Assembly (NCBI RefSeq): GCF_009870125.1
Contig: NC_046683.1
Coordinates: 53,769,869 to 53,833,868, forward strand
DNA: 64,000 nucleotides
Direction of reading: 5' to 3'
Origin: Drosophila pseudoobscura
Taxonomy: Eukaryota > Arthropoda > Insecta > Diptera > Drosophilidae
The notes under the pieces are model-generated. The model did no database searches. It had not been told where the DNA came from and worked only from the letters and a program-made list of their open reading frames with translations. The position numbers and the translations under genes were made by a program. Of this stretch, positions 12,241 to 24,535 are shown piece after piece (within the stretch, counting starts at the first letter, position 1; each line of letters starts with the position of its first letter).

Positions 12241-13030
12241 TATAGATATTAGGCGGCAGAGTCGACTATTTGATATCTGAGAACTATAAACACTACAATA
12301 ACAAAAATTATATTAAATAAAATACATACAAAAAAAAAGAAAAACAATCGAACAAAAAACAAAAATTATTTTAATAAAACAAGTTAAGTATTTTCGTAAA
12401 TAAGAATTATTTTAATAATAATACGATTTTTAGATACTTAAATAAAAATGAAAAAAAATCATAAAAAATACATATATTTAAGCTACGAAATATGGTATTA
12501 ATTCATTATTTAATATATATATTTTATAATATAATACGAAGTTGAATAAACACTACAATAACAAAAATTCAATTAAAAAAACCTAACAATATAAGAAAAA
12601 AAAAATCGGAAAAGACTGAAAATATATTTTAAAAAAATAATTGAAGAATTGAATTTTTGTACTAAAAAAATAGTTTAATATTTAAGTTATAATTATTTTA
12701 ATAATAATAAGATTTTTAAATATTTAAATAAAAATGGAAAAAATCATAATAAATACATTTATTTAAGTCTAATTAATACCATTAAAATTTCCCTATAACT
12801 TTTTTTTTTTGCTTTTACTTAATAAATGGTTTAATATTTAAGTTTGATTTATTTTTGAATAATAAGATTTTTAAATACTTGAATAAATATACAACAAAAT
12901 TATAATAAATATATTTAAGTTTCATTAATACCTTATTTGCTAATTTAATTTATATTTTTGTTCTATTATTTTTGATTATTAATTTATATTTCTATTTAAT
13001 TTAGTTTTAATTTATTTATTTTTTAGTTTA
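12240..13030. repeat. AT-rich island with degenerate direct repeats
   Basis: About 790 bases of strongly AT-rich DNA. AAACACTACAATAACAAAAA occurs near 12289 and again near 12547. GATTTTTAGATACTT and its variants recur at about 12426, 12711 and 12866, each followed by AAATAAAAATG-like and ATACATATATTTAAG-like text. This suggests an old tandem duplication of ~155-285 bp units. Flanking DNA is of normal composition and the borders are sharp. Confidence 0.75.
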
Positions 13031-14280
13031 TTGCTTAGACAATTTATTAATTTAATGGAATTAATGGTAAATGTTGCACCCATGAATCAAGGTGATGACA
13101 CACCTTCCTCCGATATACCCCACCGACACCCATTAGGGGCCGCCCTCGTGTCACAAGAGCTGAGGCGGTTCTCGGTTCTCTCCATGTGGGGACTGGGAAT
13201 GGGCGGGACTGGGTTGGGATGCGATGCGATGCGATGGGTGGGGAGGGGCAGGAGGAGAGCGACAAGTGCAGCGCTGCCTGATTACACTCATTTGGCTCGC
13301 GTGCAGGCAAATCTTCCCGAGTCCCGAGTCCCCAGATCCAAGCTCCAACTCCAAAAGAATTACATTTAATGTGCCTGCAGGGCGTGGACCGGACTCTAGC
13401 TGCTCGCTCTCTCTAGCTCTCTCTCTCTCTCTCTGCAGAGTTCTGGGGTACGTGGACCGAAATTATCTAATTTGCAAAAGTTATTGCTATTAATTGGGCG
13501 TAATTATTGCGTGTCGTTTGCCACAGAGGGCTAAATGGCGCCCTTTATGCGGCCCATTGTAATCATTTTCCTTTATTTTCTTTGCTCCTCGGTCATGGCC
13601 CTGGCCATGGCCCTGATGGCTCCCTCCCACTTTCCACTCCGTCGTCCGCTTGTCAATTTTAATTGATTGTTAATCTGAGCAGAAGCCTGATCTCTTCTCC
13701 CGGCTTCTCCCGCGATTCCGATTCCCCATCCCGATGTGGGGTTAATCTTATAACGTTCCCAGTTAATTGTATTAAATACGCTCCACGCCACGGCCCGTCC
13801 CGTCCCGGCCTGTAGTTCTTGTTGCGGCTCCGCGGAGTTAATGAACCATTGATGATCAAGGATAAGCGGCAGAGGCAGCGGCAGAGGAGGCGGCAGCGGC
13901 GGTGCTCTGTGTGTGGACAGGGGCAATTAGTTGGGATCGGCTGTTGTTGTGGCCCTTCATTGCGGCGATATCTAAATATAGACGCCGGGGGGCCATAAAA
14001 TCAGTATGGCTCGATATGGTTAACAGCGGACATTAACGAATTTATTGCCGATAATTGCAAAATACATACGATACATTGTGGAACAGAGCTATATATTGTG
14101 TTTTTTTTTGCACATTTGGCCTTAAAACTTTGAAATGGGAGCAATTTTTGTTTAGTTCTGACAACAGATTCGGATCACTTCAGAAGATTATTTCCATTGA
14201 AAATACAGATCAATCTATGTTTTTTGATTTTTCGATTATAATTTAAGATTTGTTGAATTATGAAATAAAGACCTTGAAAG
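13030..14280. other. non-coding DNA
   Basis: No gene is supported. Notable items are GATGCGATGCGATGCGATG (about 13219-13237), a CT microsatellite (about 13408-13437), and GGCCATGGCC-type repeats and GGCAGCGGCAGAGG repeats near 13595-13615 and 13870-13900. The 117-residue minus-strand frame at 13573-13926 starts in these repeats and has no domain. Confidence 0.6.
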
Positions 14281-14720
14281 ACTTGGTATTCCAAGAAGTA
14301 ACTATTATTTGTATATGCATTTTTAATTGAGTCTCATAGATTTTATAATTAATAGAAATAATACAACATTAAATATATAATATATAATAATTATAATTAT
14401 TATATTAAATATTAATTATATAATAATTATAATATAATATAATTATAATATTTAATAATTATATAATTAATTATAATATTAATTATATAATAATTATAAT
14501 TATTTATTAATATAATTATTTTTGTATATAATACAAAATGATTTAAATTTCTGCCAACTTTCGAGCAATTTTGTATCGGTATTTATTTGAAATGTCTTTT
14601 TCTGATAAAACCATTTTTCCTTCGACATTTTGGACAGACTGTACTTGAATTTAAATTCTCAAGATTAAAGGTTTTTTATAAATGAGAGCATATTTCAAAA
14701 ATATTTATTAATTCTTCGTC
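14280..14720. repeat. AT-rich island with TAATTATAATTAT palindromes
   Basis: An almost pure A/T stretch (about 14345-14530) built of TTAATTATATAATAATTATA permutations that are self-complementary at many registers. No coding signal is seen. Confidence 0.8.
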
Positions 14721-16210
14721 GATCCAAGTTGATCAATTGTGTTGTGTGAAGAACTGAAACCAATTGGAAGGACATTTAAGCGAAACCGGGATTTGATATT
14801 TAAAGATTCATACCCGAGCATTCGTAATGCATAACAGTCTGTATTAAGGCATTAGACCTATGTTTCTAAGGCTTTTAGGGCCTGGAAACCATTCGACTTC
14901 GTTCTAGTGATCCATGTCCAGCAGAGCAGTTTCCAGCCATGTACAGTACTGCGGTATTTGTATAGCTGCATAGCGGCAGAAAAACTCTCAATATGTCATC
15001 GGACAATTCGTTGCAGGATCTTGTCCCTGATCTCAATGGGTAATTCGAAAAGCCTTCTGATGCAGTGGCCAAGAGAGACCGGAAACAGCAAAGAGCATGC
15101 ATGTAGGGATGAGAGTACAAGGGATGGAGGTTCTTAGGGCTCCAGTGGAAATGTTCCTGCCTTGGATTAGAGGACACCTTACGTTTTTCAGTGCCTTTAG
15201 CTGTGTCTAACCCTGGTCCTAGTCCTCATTCCACGCCTTCGCATAGATCCATTCGATGCATTTCCTCCACTCCACTCCACTTCCACTTCTACTTCCAAAG
15301 CCGCTGCCCACGTCCAGAACTATGGCTCCACCAAAAAACCAACGGGTGCTGCTGGTCACAGCAATTGTGAACATTTATCATGCAGCCCCAAATTACAACC
15401 TACAAGGCACGTGCACTGATCGACTCCAAAGCCGAGGCTATGTTTATAATTGAGCGGAGTATCAGGCCCCCAAGCCCAAGCTCCCTCTCAAGGTCGAGAC
15501 CACGGCACTCGTCCTGCCTGTCCTTTGATCCTCCTAAGCGGCTTCCCAGCGAATATTTGTGGCCCGGCATTGCTGGCTTTCCTTTATGCTTCCTTTCGAT
15601 AGCAGGGAAATTCCCAATTCCATTTGAAAATTAGCATCTAGAGTGGGGTGCCGTCCAAGGTTCAACCTCCGTGTCACTCACGTTTGGCGGGGGCCCCCAA
15701 ATGCTTCTGGTCTCTTGTGATTGTTATTAATGATGCAAATAAATCAATTGTCTTTTGGGGCAAAGTAACACAATATGTTAGCCGAAAAGCTCTCCCGCCT
15801 CACGTACTGCACTCCGAGAGAGCCCCAGAGAGACAGACAGACAGACAGCTAGAGCGACCGACCAGTCAATTATGCCAATTGCTGGCCCCAAAAAGATATT
15901 GTATATTCCAAGTGTGCGTGCGTGTGCAGATGCAGTTGCAGATACAGATACAGATACTTGGGGCTTTTTGTGGCTGTATGCTCGTGTGCAACGGTGATTC
16001 GGTGCTGCGCATGCGCACCGCATGAGGTCTAATAAAAATTAAGCGCGTGTTGCATTTGTTACTGTCGTATGTTGCTTTTTTTTTTGCTGGTGTTGTTGTT
16101 GCGGGTCACTTGACCAACAAACGAAACAACACGTACAAAAAAAATGACGCGTGACGTTGGCTGGGAGGCCCACACCATGCAACATGCAACAAAGTATCTG
16201 GCAAGGGATT
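14720..16210. other. non-coding DNA
   Basis: No gene is supported. Contains CCACTCCACTCCACTTCCAC repeats (15266-15295), an ACAGACAGACAGACAG run (about 15833-15850) and CAGATACAGATACAGATAC (about 15937-15957). The small frames have no domains. Confidence 0.6.
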
Positions 16211-16750
16211 AGATATGCGCTTCCCATATTTATTTCATTTTTATTTATTTACCTTTAACAAGGAATTTTTTTAAAGAACTTTCCAGCAATTGATTTGGCA
16301 ACCAATTCCATACCATAAAAAATTTATGAAACCGGGGATTTAGGCAAGAGGTCTCCTGGAACAGGATAAACTTTTCTTACCAATTATTTCAACAAATTTT
16401 TTTCATATTTTAAAATTAAATTTTTCATTTTTTTTTGTTTGTAATTTTAAAATAAATGAATTTAAAGATTAAAAAAAAAATTTGAATTTTAAAATATTTT
16501 AATTTAAAAATTAAAAAAATTAATAATTTTTGATTTAAAATAATTTACTTTAAAAAAATATTTTTAATTGTAAAATAATTTACTTTAAACAAAATTTTTA
16601 ATTGTAAAATAGTTTAGCTCAAAAATTAAAAAAAAATATTTGTAATAAAAAAATAATTTAATTTAAAAATTAAAAAAATTATATTAATTGTAAAATAATA
16701 TAATTTAAAAACTAAATAAAAAAATGTAGTTTCAAGTTTCTGATTATATT
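16210..16750. repeat. AT-rich island with TAATTGTAAAATA repeats
   Basis: A/T-rich DNA with repeated TAATTGTAAAATA (about 16565, 16599, 16684) separated by TTTACTTTAAA and AAAATTAAAAAAA. Just inside the left border lies AGGTCTCCTGGAACAGGATA (16349-16368), which has a diverged partner at 31513. Confidence 0.75.
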
Positions 16751-17590
16751 AAAAAACCCCTACGATCCCTGCCCAATCCAATCAGAGTTAACCCCTTTGT
16801 GTAGGCCAGTGTTATTTGGCTTTGCCACTTGTGGCACGAACACACCGCTGTGTGGCACACTAACACAAGGGCAACAACTTTCGCATTAGGCCAGGCCAAC
16901 AGCAGCGGCAACAGCAGTACCAGCCACAGCGACAGAAAATTTGCTGGAACCTGCCACGGAAGCCGCACAGCCGCACAGCCGCCGCACATCGAGACGCGAC
17001 GCCTTCTCGACTCGAGCCCGAGCCCGTGGTGTGCGAGTGCGAGTGCTCGTAGGAAGCGGAGCCGAAGTCGTTGCCGGAGTCGGAGTTGGTGTTGGAGTCG
17101 GTGGTGGTGGTGGTGGTGGGGCCAGGCCTTGTGGCGAGCCTTTTAACATTTGTGCCACAAGTGGCTCTCGGCCTCTTTGGGCTCTGCTCTGTGCATATTG
17201 CAGTTAATTTTCGCAACGACGCAATAGAGTTTTCCACGCGCCCACGCCACGCCACGCCACGCCTGCCCCCACAATGCCACCGCCTACCGACGGCATCCCC
17301 CTCTTCCTCCTCCTCCCCCTCCACCTCCTGCAGCGGCAGTTGCAGTTGCAGCTGGTTTATGACGCCGTTCAATGTGGTTTGCTTATCACCTGTTTCTGCA
17401 ACATGGCCCAGCTGTTTGAGATACATACATAGATACCCTTTCGCTGGGGCGGAGATACGAGCAGTGCTGATCGATTGATGATTTTGGGATGATTTTTGGC
17501 TCGAGCTATACCTTATATAAGATCGACTTTGCTATGTATGTATATGTGGTACTTGAACTGTAGATTTCTATGCCATACATGCACTCAGAG
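16750..17590. other. non-coding GC-rich DNA
   Basis: No gene is supported. Purine/pyrimidine repeats such as GTCGGAGTTGG and GTGGTGGTGG (17075-17120) give long overlapping frames on both strands. The 188-residue minus-strand frame at 16860-17426 is rich in Gly, Arg, Thr and Ser runs and has no recognisable fold. Confidence 0.6.
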
Positions 17591-18180
17591 AAAAATGGGA
17601 CAATAAAACGAAACCCAATCCATATTTAAATTAAATATTCGGGTTTTAAATACAAAAATAGTGAAATTAAATCAAATACACTTTGATTTACACAAAAAGG
17701 TATTCAAAAATATTTTGAATACGGTCCATATATAATATTTTAAATTTAAATATGTAAATATAAATATATAAATATAGTGAAATTAAATATTTTTGGATTC
17801 AAATAAAATATAATAAAAATATTTAGTTAAACATTTAATTAAAAATAATATTGAAATAATAATTATAAATATATTAATTTTAAATAAGAAATATAGTGAA
17901 ATTAAATATATATAAAATATTTCATTTGTAAGAAATTACTTCCAGCTTGTAACCAAAGACTATACAATATTGTATATTGTTGTAACATATTTAGTTCAAA
18001 TCAAAAACCTAATTAATTTCAAAATGAAATGATATAGTTATTAGAAATATATTATTTTTAAATATGAAATAGCAAAAATATATGTATAGTCAAAACACCT
18101 AAATTTCCACCATCCACAGAAAATCTATGAATAGATATAGAATATATCTATGAAAATCTATGAATCAATTGAAATCAAAG
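17590..18180. repeat. AT-rich island, ~117-bp tandem unit
   Basis: ATAGTGAAATTAAAT recurs at about 17658, 17773 and 17892, that is every ~115-119 bases. The surrounding text is similar (AAATATAAATA, TTTGAATAC-like), so the core is a degenerate tandem array of about three units. Confidence 0.75.
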
Positions 18181-20100
18181 TGTATTCAAAATTCTTGACA
18201 ATCGCCCCTCATGGAACTTCTTGTTTATATCGCTGGCATTTTGTTTTTTGTTTTTTTGATATTGCTGACTGTTTTTTTGGCGCGCAAAAAGTTTTTTCTG
18301 GTTTCGTAATGATTGTTTTTTCTTCTTTCGGTTTTTCTCGATTTGTTTCGATTTCGGTTTGGGCTTTGGCTGGGCTTTCTGGTTGCGGACAGCCTCCGGG
18401 CAACGACGACGCCAATCAAACTGCACTTAATTAATTGAAATACGTTACATTAATTACACTATAATTAAAAGTTTGATTTATTCTGCTAAGGCAGGCAGGC
18501 AGTCGCAGGCAGGCAGTCGCAGGTCCAGCAGGTCCGGCGTGTAGGTGTTTGGTTAATTGTTCAGCGAGCGATCGACCTGTCTGTCCGCTCTGCTCACAAC
18601 GGCATCAGCGATCTGTGTGATTTCTGTGATTTCTGTGATTTCTGCGATTTCAGCGATTTATGCTAATGCCTGTCACCTGCCTGCGAGCGAGGGGTATCAT
18701 TAATATGGGAGACCCAAGACTTGGAATATGCAAAACTGCCTGGCCACTCGATGGTTTCCCAACCCGTTGTATTTCGTATTTCGTCATGCCGTTGGCGACT
18801 GCTTTTGCTTAGCCATCGATAGGCCCACGGAGAGGACTGGATTAGAGGACACCAACCTGCGGCTTTCCCCCCTCCAAAAAGTTCTCTAATATTTTTGATT
18901 GACAATGCTGCCCGGGGAGAAGGGCCCCTCCACGAGACTGGGGCTGGGGCTGGGATCTGGGGGCTGGGATCTGGGGTCTGGGGTCCCTGTCCCCAGTCAA
19001 AGAACCATCTAATGTCATGCCTGGCTGAGGACAGCAAACTGTCACTCGCGATGCTGGGTTCGAGTGCTGCCTGTGGCCTGTGGCACGGGGCGCAGGCGCA
19101 GGCACACTTCCAACATGTGTTGCATATTACTTGGAAAATGCCTCAAATTGTTGCGGCTTGCAGATGTTTGTTTCGTTAGAGGCATGGGGATGGGCGGCGG
19201 CGGCCCCCCGCCCCCCCTTGAAAAGCGGGGGCAATGCCAAGTTGAAGTGACGTTTTCATTTTTCGGAAAATCCCCTCTTTCATTTGACTTTTCCTATTTA
19301 TAGGCTTTGGCAGCAGCGGGCGCGTGTGTGCCCCCGTCCATTGCCCAGAGGCCCTCGCCCTCGCCTTAGCCCTCGTTGTTGGATCTTGAATGAATTTGTT
19401 ATAAATATAAACCTAGCGCGCCCCAAAACACTTTCCGGGGAAATCCATCCGTGAAAATGTAAAATATCTCCTGCTGAGTTCTGTTTTTCCCCCGCCCATC
19501 GACGCACTTTCTGTGCGTTTATTGTGTGTGTGTTTTTCCATTTCGTGTATTTTGTCTTCGCCTCATCGTAACGCAGGGACTTCTGACTTCTGTCTTCTGT
19601 CTTTTGTTTATAAGTTTTCAATTAATGCTTTATTATCGCCGGTTTTTTGGGGGCATTTTTTTGGGTATGGGATTCTATTCCGTTTGATGAGCTGTTGATG
19701 GGGCTTCGCTTGAATTTTGTCTGCCATCTGGCGGGGGAGAGCTGCACCGATTCGAACAAATTGAATTATTTTAGTTGATTTTTCAACACCCAAAAGGAAT
19801 ATGGATATCTCATTTTTGTGTTCGAGTCTCCACCTTACAAAAGTGCATACCAAGATAATTCAAAAACGATAAATACAACGCTTATTGATTGATTTTTGTT
19901 AATATTCTACGAAAATATGCAATTTTCTGTGTTTCCTACAGGGAATTAAACTTGTACTACATTTATACATGACATTCTACTTGAGCTGTTTCCTGCAACC
20001 GAACTCTACCACTCAACATCCTCTCCGTCCCACACCCACCAACAGGCGGAGATGAGCAGAAGAAGGAGAGCATTTTTGCATTTGGTCGGACTCAAAACGG
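18180..20100. other. non-coding DNA
   Basis: No gene is supported. Contains GCAGGCAGGCAGTCGCAGGC duplicated near 18490-18525, GTGATTTCTGTGATTTCTGC repeats (18616-18660), and GGGGCTGGGATCTGGGG repeats (18940-18985), which together resemble expanded microsatellites. Confidence 0.6.
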
Positions 20101-20115
20101 ACAACGAAGCTAAGA

Positions 20116-21370
20116 CAAAACCGCACAGAAACGCACAAAACAATTTCTAATAAGAACACAAATTTCAGGCATATTCATCTAAGGTGCGGCACTAGAGGGC
20201 GAAGGTACGCGTAGACACACTTAACAGGAGAGAGTCAGATCAGCAGATTTGGCAATGCCTCACCCCTTTATGAGCATCACTTGGAACGAGAGAGACTCCT
20301 TCCTTTTTCATTCTCTTCTTCACTGCCCTATTACGCCATGGCGTGGGAGAGGGACAAAACTTGACGAATTTACAAGCACGCACACACACACACACATGGC
20401 TAGAACTGACGGGATCAAACGAAAAGGAAGCGAGAAAACGGAACAATAAAACATTTTAGTTTGATAAACACGAGCACTAGGATTTTTGAAAATATATTAT
20501 GTTAATCTATATATTTATTTAATATATACTAAACATATGTACTCACATACATGACAAATAGCCGCACTTTTCCTTAGTCGAGCTGCATTTTGCCCATTTC
20601 TGCGTTCCGTTCTTGAGCAGAAACATTTTCTTGCAAAGAAAACATATTTTTCGTATTTTATCCTTGCGTCACTAAACTAAACTCCAGTTCACACACCTGC
20701 GCGACATTTTTCCCGTTGGATTTTTCACCTTTTTCCGAATTTTCACCGATTGAAAAGCGGAGCTGACTTACGAACGCACACTTCGACCGGGTGAAAAAAA
20801 ATTTAAGTGAGAGCGGCGCAAATGCTCTCATGCCACTCTTCCTAATAACTCTCACACCCACGCTCTCTTCAGCGGCCGTTGCGAAAACCAAACGAAAAAA
20901 AGGGACACAACGGAACAACAGCAAATTTTTGATTTTTACACATGAAAAAAAAATGAATGTATGCTACAATTATATGTTTATTTAAGCATCATATTTATGT
21001 ATGCATCAAAAGAATATATGTACATACATAATATATTACATATTGTCGCACGTTTTCTTCGTCGAGCTGCATTTCTCTCGCCAATTTGCCCTTTTCTGCG
21101 CCCCGCCCTTGAGCAGACACATTTTCTTGCAATAAAACACAATTATTTTATATATTAACACTGCACCGCTACACTAAACTTTACTACACACCTCCGCGAC
21201 AATTTTCGCGTTGGATTTTTCACCATTTTCCCGATTTTCACGGAGTAAGACGCGGAGCTGACTTACATACGTTTTGACGCTTTGACCTGGTGAAAAAATG
21301 CGTTCATTCTATGCTCTCTCTATCTAATTGGCCTCTCTCCCACGCTCTCTTGAGTTCTTTATGCTTTTGC
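20116..21370 (+). repeat. left arm of the palindromic element
   Basis: Order: outer segment with GCACTAGAGGGCGAAGGTACG (near 20190), CGCCATGGCGTGGGAGAGGG (about 20335) and a CA tract (20381-20395); unit A (20560-20900); unit B (21042-21370). Units A and B are diverged direct copies of each other. Confidence 0.8.
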
Positions 21371-21654
21371 TTGTCGCTACTCCTGCCCTCCGTCCACTGT
21401 TTCGGCAAATGGTGATCAATCAATATATTTAAATTAAGCTATTTTACAAAGAGAGATTTATTAATTAAATTAAATTGAGATAATTTCACAATGCGCTGCA
21501 CCTACACCGCGCACTGTAACTCTCCCACCAGGCTCTCCCTCTCACTCCCATTCCCACACAAGAAGCTTGACGAAAGAGAGTTAGCTGACCGACCATCTTG
21601 AGTAATTTCAATTTGAGCAAAAGGCACCCGAAGCGAGCGTGGGAGTGAGAGAAA

Positions 21655-22835
21655 ATAGGAAGAGCAGCAGGAGATCAAGGAATGAACGCATTTGAGCGGC
21701 TCTCACTTAATTTTTTTTCAACAGGTCAGCATTCCGTGGGTCAGCGCCGCGTTTCTCTGTGAAAATCAGGAAAATGGTGAAAAATCCAATAGGAAAATTG
21801 TCGCGCAGGTGTGTGAAGTGAAGTTTTGTTTAATGATGCTGTGATTATATACAAAATAATAATTTTATTGCAAGAAAATGTGTTTGCTCAAGGGCGGGGG
21901 TGCAGAAAAGGCAAAATGCCAAAAAAAAGATGCACAAAGGAAAAGTGCAGCAATTTTTGATATTTGTATTTGTACATAAATACATATAATTATTTTGCAT
22001 AAATTCTCTTTTTTGCATGTGTAAAAATAAAAGAAATGTTATTGTTCCGTTTTCTCCCTTTTTTCGTTCCGTTTTTCGTTTTCGCAAAAGCTGCTAAAGA
22101 GAGCGTGGGAGTGAGTGCAATTAGGAAATGGAGGATCAAGGAATGAACGCATTTGCGCCTCTCTCACTCCTATTTTTTCACCCGGTCGAAGCGCGCGTTC
22201 GTAAGTCAGCTCCGCTTTTCAATCGGTGAAAACCCGGAAAATGGTGAAAAATCAAACGGCTAAAATGCCGCGCAGATGTTTTTTTAAGTTTGGCGATACA
22301 AAAAAGTGTTTTAGTGCAAGAAAATGTGTGTTTAAGGCAAAAAAAATGTCTCTGCAGGGGCGCAGGAAAAAGCAAAATGGCGGCAAAAATGCAGCTAGTC
22401 GAAGAAAAAGTGTATTAATGTGTGATATATGTGTAAGTGTTAAATATATGTATATATATAAATGATACAAGTTAAAAAAAACATATTTTTTTATGTGCAA
22501 ATATCTAAAATGTGTAATTGTTTCCTTGTCTCGCTTTTTTCATTTGATCCCGTGTGCGTGGGTGTGTGCGCGCTTGAAAATTCGTCAAGTTTTGTCCCTC
22601 TCCCACGCCATGGCGTCAAAGTCAGTGAAGAAGAGAATAAAAAAGGAGTGAGTCTCTCTCGTTCCAAGTGATGCTCATAAAGGGGTGAGGCATTGCCAAA
22701 ACTGCTGATCTGATCTGATCTGAAACGCGTACCTTCGCCCTCTAGTGCCGCACCTTAAATAAATATGCCTGAAATTTGTGCTCATTTCGTGCGTTTCGTC
22801 TGCGGTTTCGATGCGGTTTTGTTGTACCTTCGTAA
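21655..22835 (-). repeat. right arm of the palindromic element
   Basis: Reverse-complement counterpart of the left arm: unit B' (21655-21945), unit A' (22085-22420), then the outer segment with CCCACGCCATGGCG (about 22602) and CGCCCTCTAGTGCCGCACC (about 22736-22754). Substitutions and small indels relative to the left arm are frequent, so the element is not recent. Confidence 0.8.
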
Positions 22836-23880
22836 AATGGCAATGTGCGATGTTTGTAGAAAGAAAAACCTATTATTTTTCATAATATTTTTTTTCATGT
22901 GTAAAAATCTAAAATGTGGTATTGAATAAATAAATATGCCTGAAATTTTTGCTCATATTAGAAAACATTTTGTGCGTTTCGCTTGCGGTTTCAGCGCGGT
23001 TTTGCAATGCGGATGTCGCTTTTCATCAGAATCGAAGAGGATTATAGGTAAGTGAGAGAGAAGAGAGAAATTCTATTTATATTTATTATTAAAATTATTA
23101 AAAGAGATGGATTTATGTTGAAAGAGCTTAGACAAGTTTATTGACTGGAACTCAATTTTGCGACCCTAAAGCACGGCGGTCTATAATTTTTTGTGTGGTC
23201 ATATGTTGAGCCCCCCTATTCACAGGCATTGTTTAGGGCTGTAATTAGGCTGTTTTGGCAGTTAATTAAATCCCGAAAATATTCGCTCTCCATGGGAGCA
23301 GCAAAACGCCTTCCCCTTCCACCCTTCCGACGGCCAGGATGGCTAGAAGGCCTCCATCGCCTCGCTGGCGACATCCATCGACATCCTTAAGAAGCAAGCA
23401 TCTGGTCTGGCCAGGTCTTCGAGGTCTTGGGAGCTCCATTCTGATCCCCCAAAAAACGGAGGAGGTTGAGTGGTTTTTATAGCTGTGTCGAATATTTAAC
23501 GTGATAGTTTTTAATAGATCCATGTTTGAATCAAAGTGAATATTTAAATATTTAATTAAATCGAAATATGGGTGTGTTTCCCTTTACTCTGCCCTTCTTT
23601 CCCCCGACTGTGAATGAGATCCTCTGGTAGATCAATCGGGAAATCGCCATATGGCATCCCGATTGTTTGTGGATGCCATTTATCTGCATTGCCAGTATCT
23701 GGATACATTCCACTTATGCATTCCATTCAGTGTTTCAGTGTTGTATTCTGTATATCTCGTGATTGAAAAATAGTTCTTGTCGAAGTAGAAGATCAGCGAA
23801 TCGGCAACAACATTGTTGTCAATGAACAAAACAAGATGGCTAATCGCCAGAGAACATGAATATGGCATGCCGGGATCATC
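22836..23880. other. non-coding DNA upstream of the secreted-protein gene
   Basis: The first part repeats the end of the palindromic element: TATGCCTGAAATTTTTGCTC at 22936 resembles the text at 22766, with GTGCGTTTCGCTTGCGGTTT following. The remainder (23050-23880) is ordinary non-coding DNA that may hold the promoter-proximal control region of the gene starting at 23925. No further gene is seen. Confidence 0.6.
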
Positions 23881-23882
23881 CC

Positions 23883-23890
23883 ATAAATAG
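23883..23890 (+). promoter_or_regulatory. possible TATA box
   Basis: ATAAATAG lies 35-42 bases before the start codon at 23925. If used, transcription would begin around 23910-23915 and leave a leader of only about 10-15 bases. Position and sequence are seen; use as a promoter is inferred. Confidence 0.35.
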
Positions 23891-23924
23891 GTCTGGTCGG
23901 ACCCAACGGCACGGACAGATCAAA

Positions 23925-24535
23925 ATGAAGTGGATACTGGCAGTGTTGCTGCTCCGATTGCTGCACAACATTTCGGTGACTATAAACCATACAAATATTG
24001 CATTGATAATACATGGAGGGATGTCTTGTAGTGCGAACAATCCTATGTGGTCACCAATGAGAAACTGGAGCCCTTCGAGGGCGACTCTGAGACCTTGGTG
24101 CTGTTCGACACCCTGAAGACCGTCGGCCGGGAGCGAGCCCTCAACGGATCCTTCAAGTTCCTGGGAGCAATGAACAACGACGACTTCAAGGTGTCCGTCG
24201 AGCTCTACTCGAGTCCGAACGGTGACGGCGACTTCAAGCGCATGGCCATGGACGTGCCGCAGACGAGCATCTGTGAGTGCTTCAAGAAGTTCTACGTGCA
24301 GTTCGTTCAGCCCTCGCTAACGCAGGGAGAGACCACCAATTTTCCCACTGTCGATGAGGATACGTGTCCCATTCCCGAGGGCGAGTACTACATCAAGAAT
24401 GTCCTCTTCAATACGGAGGACTGGCCCCAGCAGGTGCCGCGGGGCATTCTCAAGGCGATCATAACGTTCTTCAGTGCCGGCAAGAATGTCGGCGGTCTGA
24501 CTGTGATCATCAAGATTGAGGATCGTCAGAGTTAG
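23925..24535 (+). CDS. small secreted DUF1091/DM11-type (CheB-like) protein
   Basis: Two exons, 23925-23975 and 24032-24535, are joined across a 56-bp phase-0 intron (GTGACT...TTGTAG) to give 184 residues. Residues 1-17 form a signal peptide (hydrophobic ILAVLLLRLL) and the mature protein starts at about Cys18. Visible marks are four cysteines (18, 98, 100, 129), an N-glycosylation site (Asn55-Gly-Ser), and the segment DWPQQVPRGILKAIITFF at about 147-164. That W-P-x3-P-x-G-x2-K pattern is typical of Drosophila DUF1091/DM11 proteins, the group that includes the chemosensory CheB proteins, which are thought to fold like the GM2 activator lipid-binding protein. The start has a good CAAAATG context and a TATA-like box just upstream. 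The frame is intact and G/C-ending codons dominate. Lipid or hydrophobic-ligand carriage outside the cell is inferred from the family; the specific member is not recognised. No partner gene is adjacent. Confidence 0.88.

Larger units (their letters stand above)
20110..22835. mobile_element. foldback-type element with nested inverted repeats
   Basis: A 2.7-kb palindromic element. The outer left arm (20116-20450) is matched in reverse complement by 22505-22833. Shared marks include GGTGCGGCACTAGAGGGCG, GGCAATGCCTCACCCC and CGCCATGGCG. Inside are two direct copies of a ~330-bp unit (about 20560-20900 and 21042-21370), marked by TCGAGCTGCATTT, GAGCAGA-ACATTTTCTTGCAA and GGAGCTGACTTAC, and two reverse-complement copies (about 21655-21945 and 22085-22420). 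The central spacer is 21371-21654. No transposase frame is present, so this is a non-autonomous element. It resembles foldback or Galileo-like (P superfamily) elements in architecture only; I cannot assign a family or see clean target duplications. A partial extra copy of the end lies at 22926-23020. Confidence 0.8.

Noticed and set aside
14340..14530. Replication-origin or mitochondrial control-region insertion suggested by pure AT palindromes
   Set aside because: The text is simple TAATTATA permutation with no mitochondrial gene or tRNA sequence nearby; other islands show the same composition.
16860..17426. 188-residue minus-strand frame
   Set aside because: Composed of Gly/Glu/Thr/Arg runs from trinucleotide-like repeats; no fold or homology is recognised.
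20240..22671. Open frames within the palindromic element (60-90 residues)
   Set aside because: Short, mirrored in both arms by sequence symmetry, and without transposase motifs.
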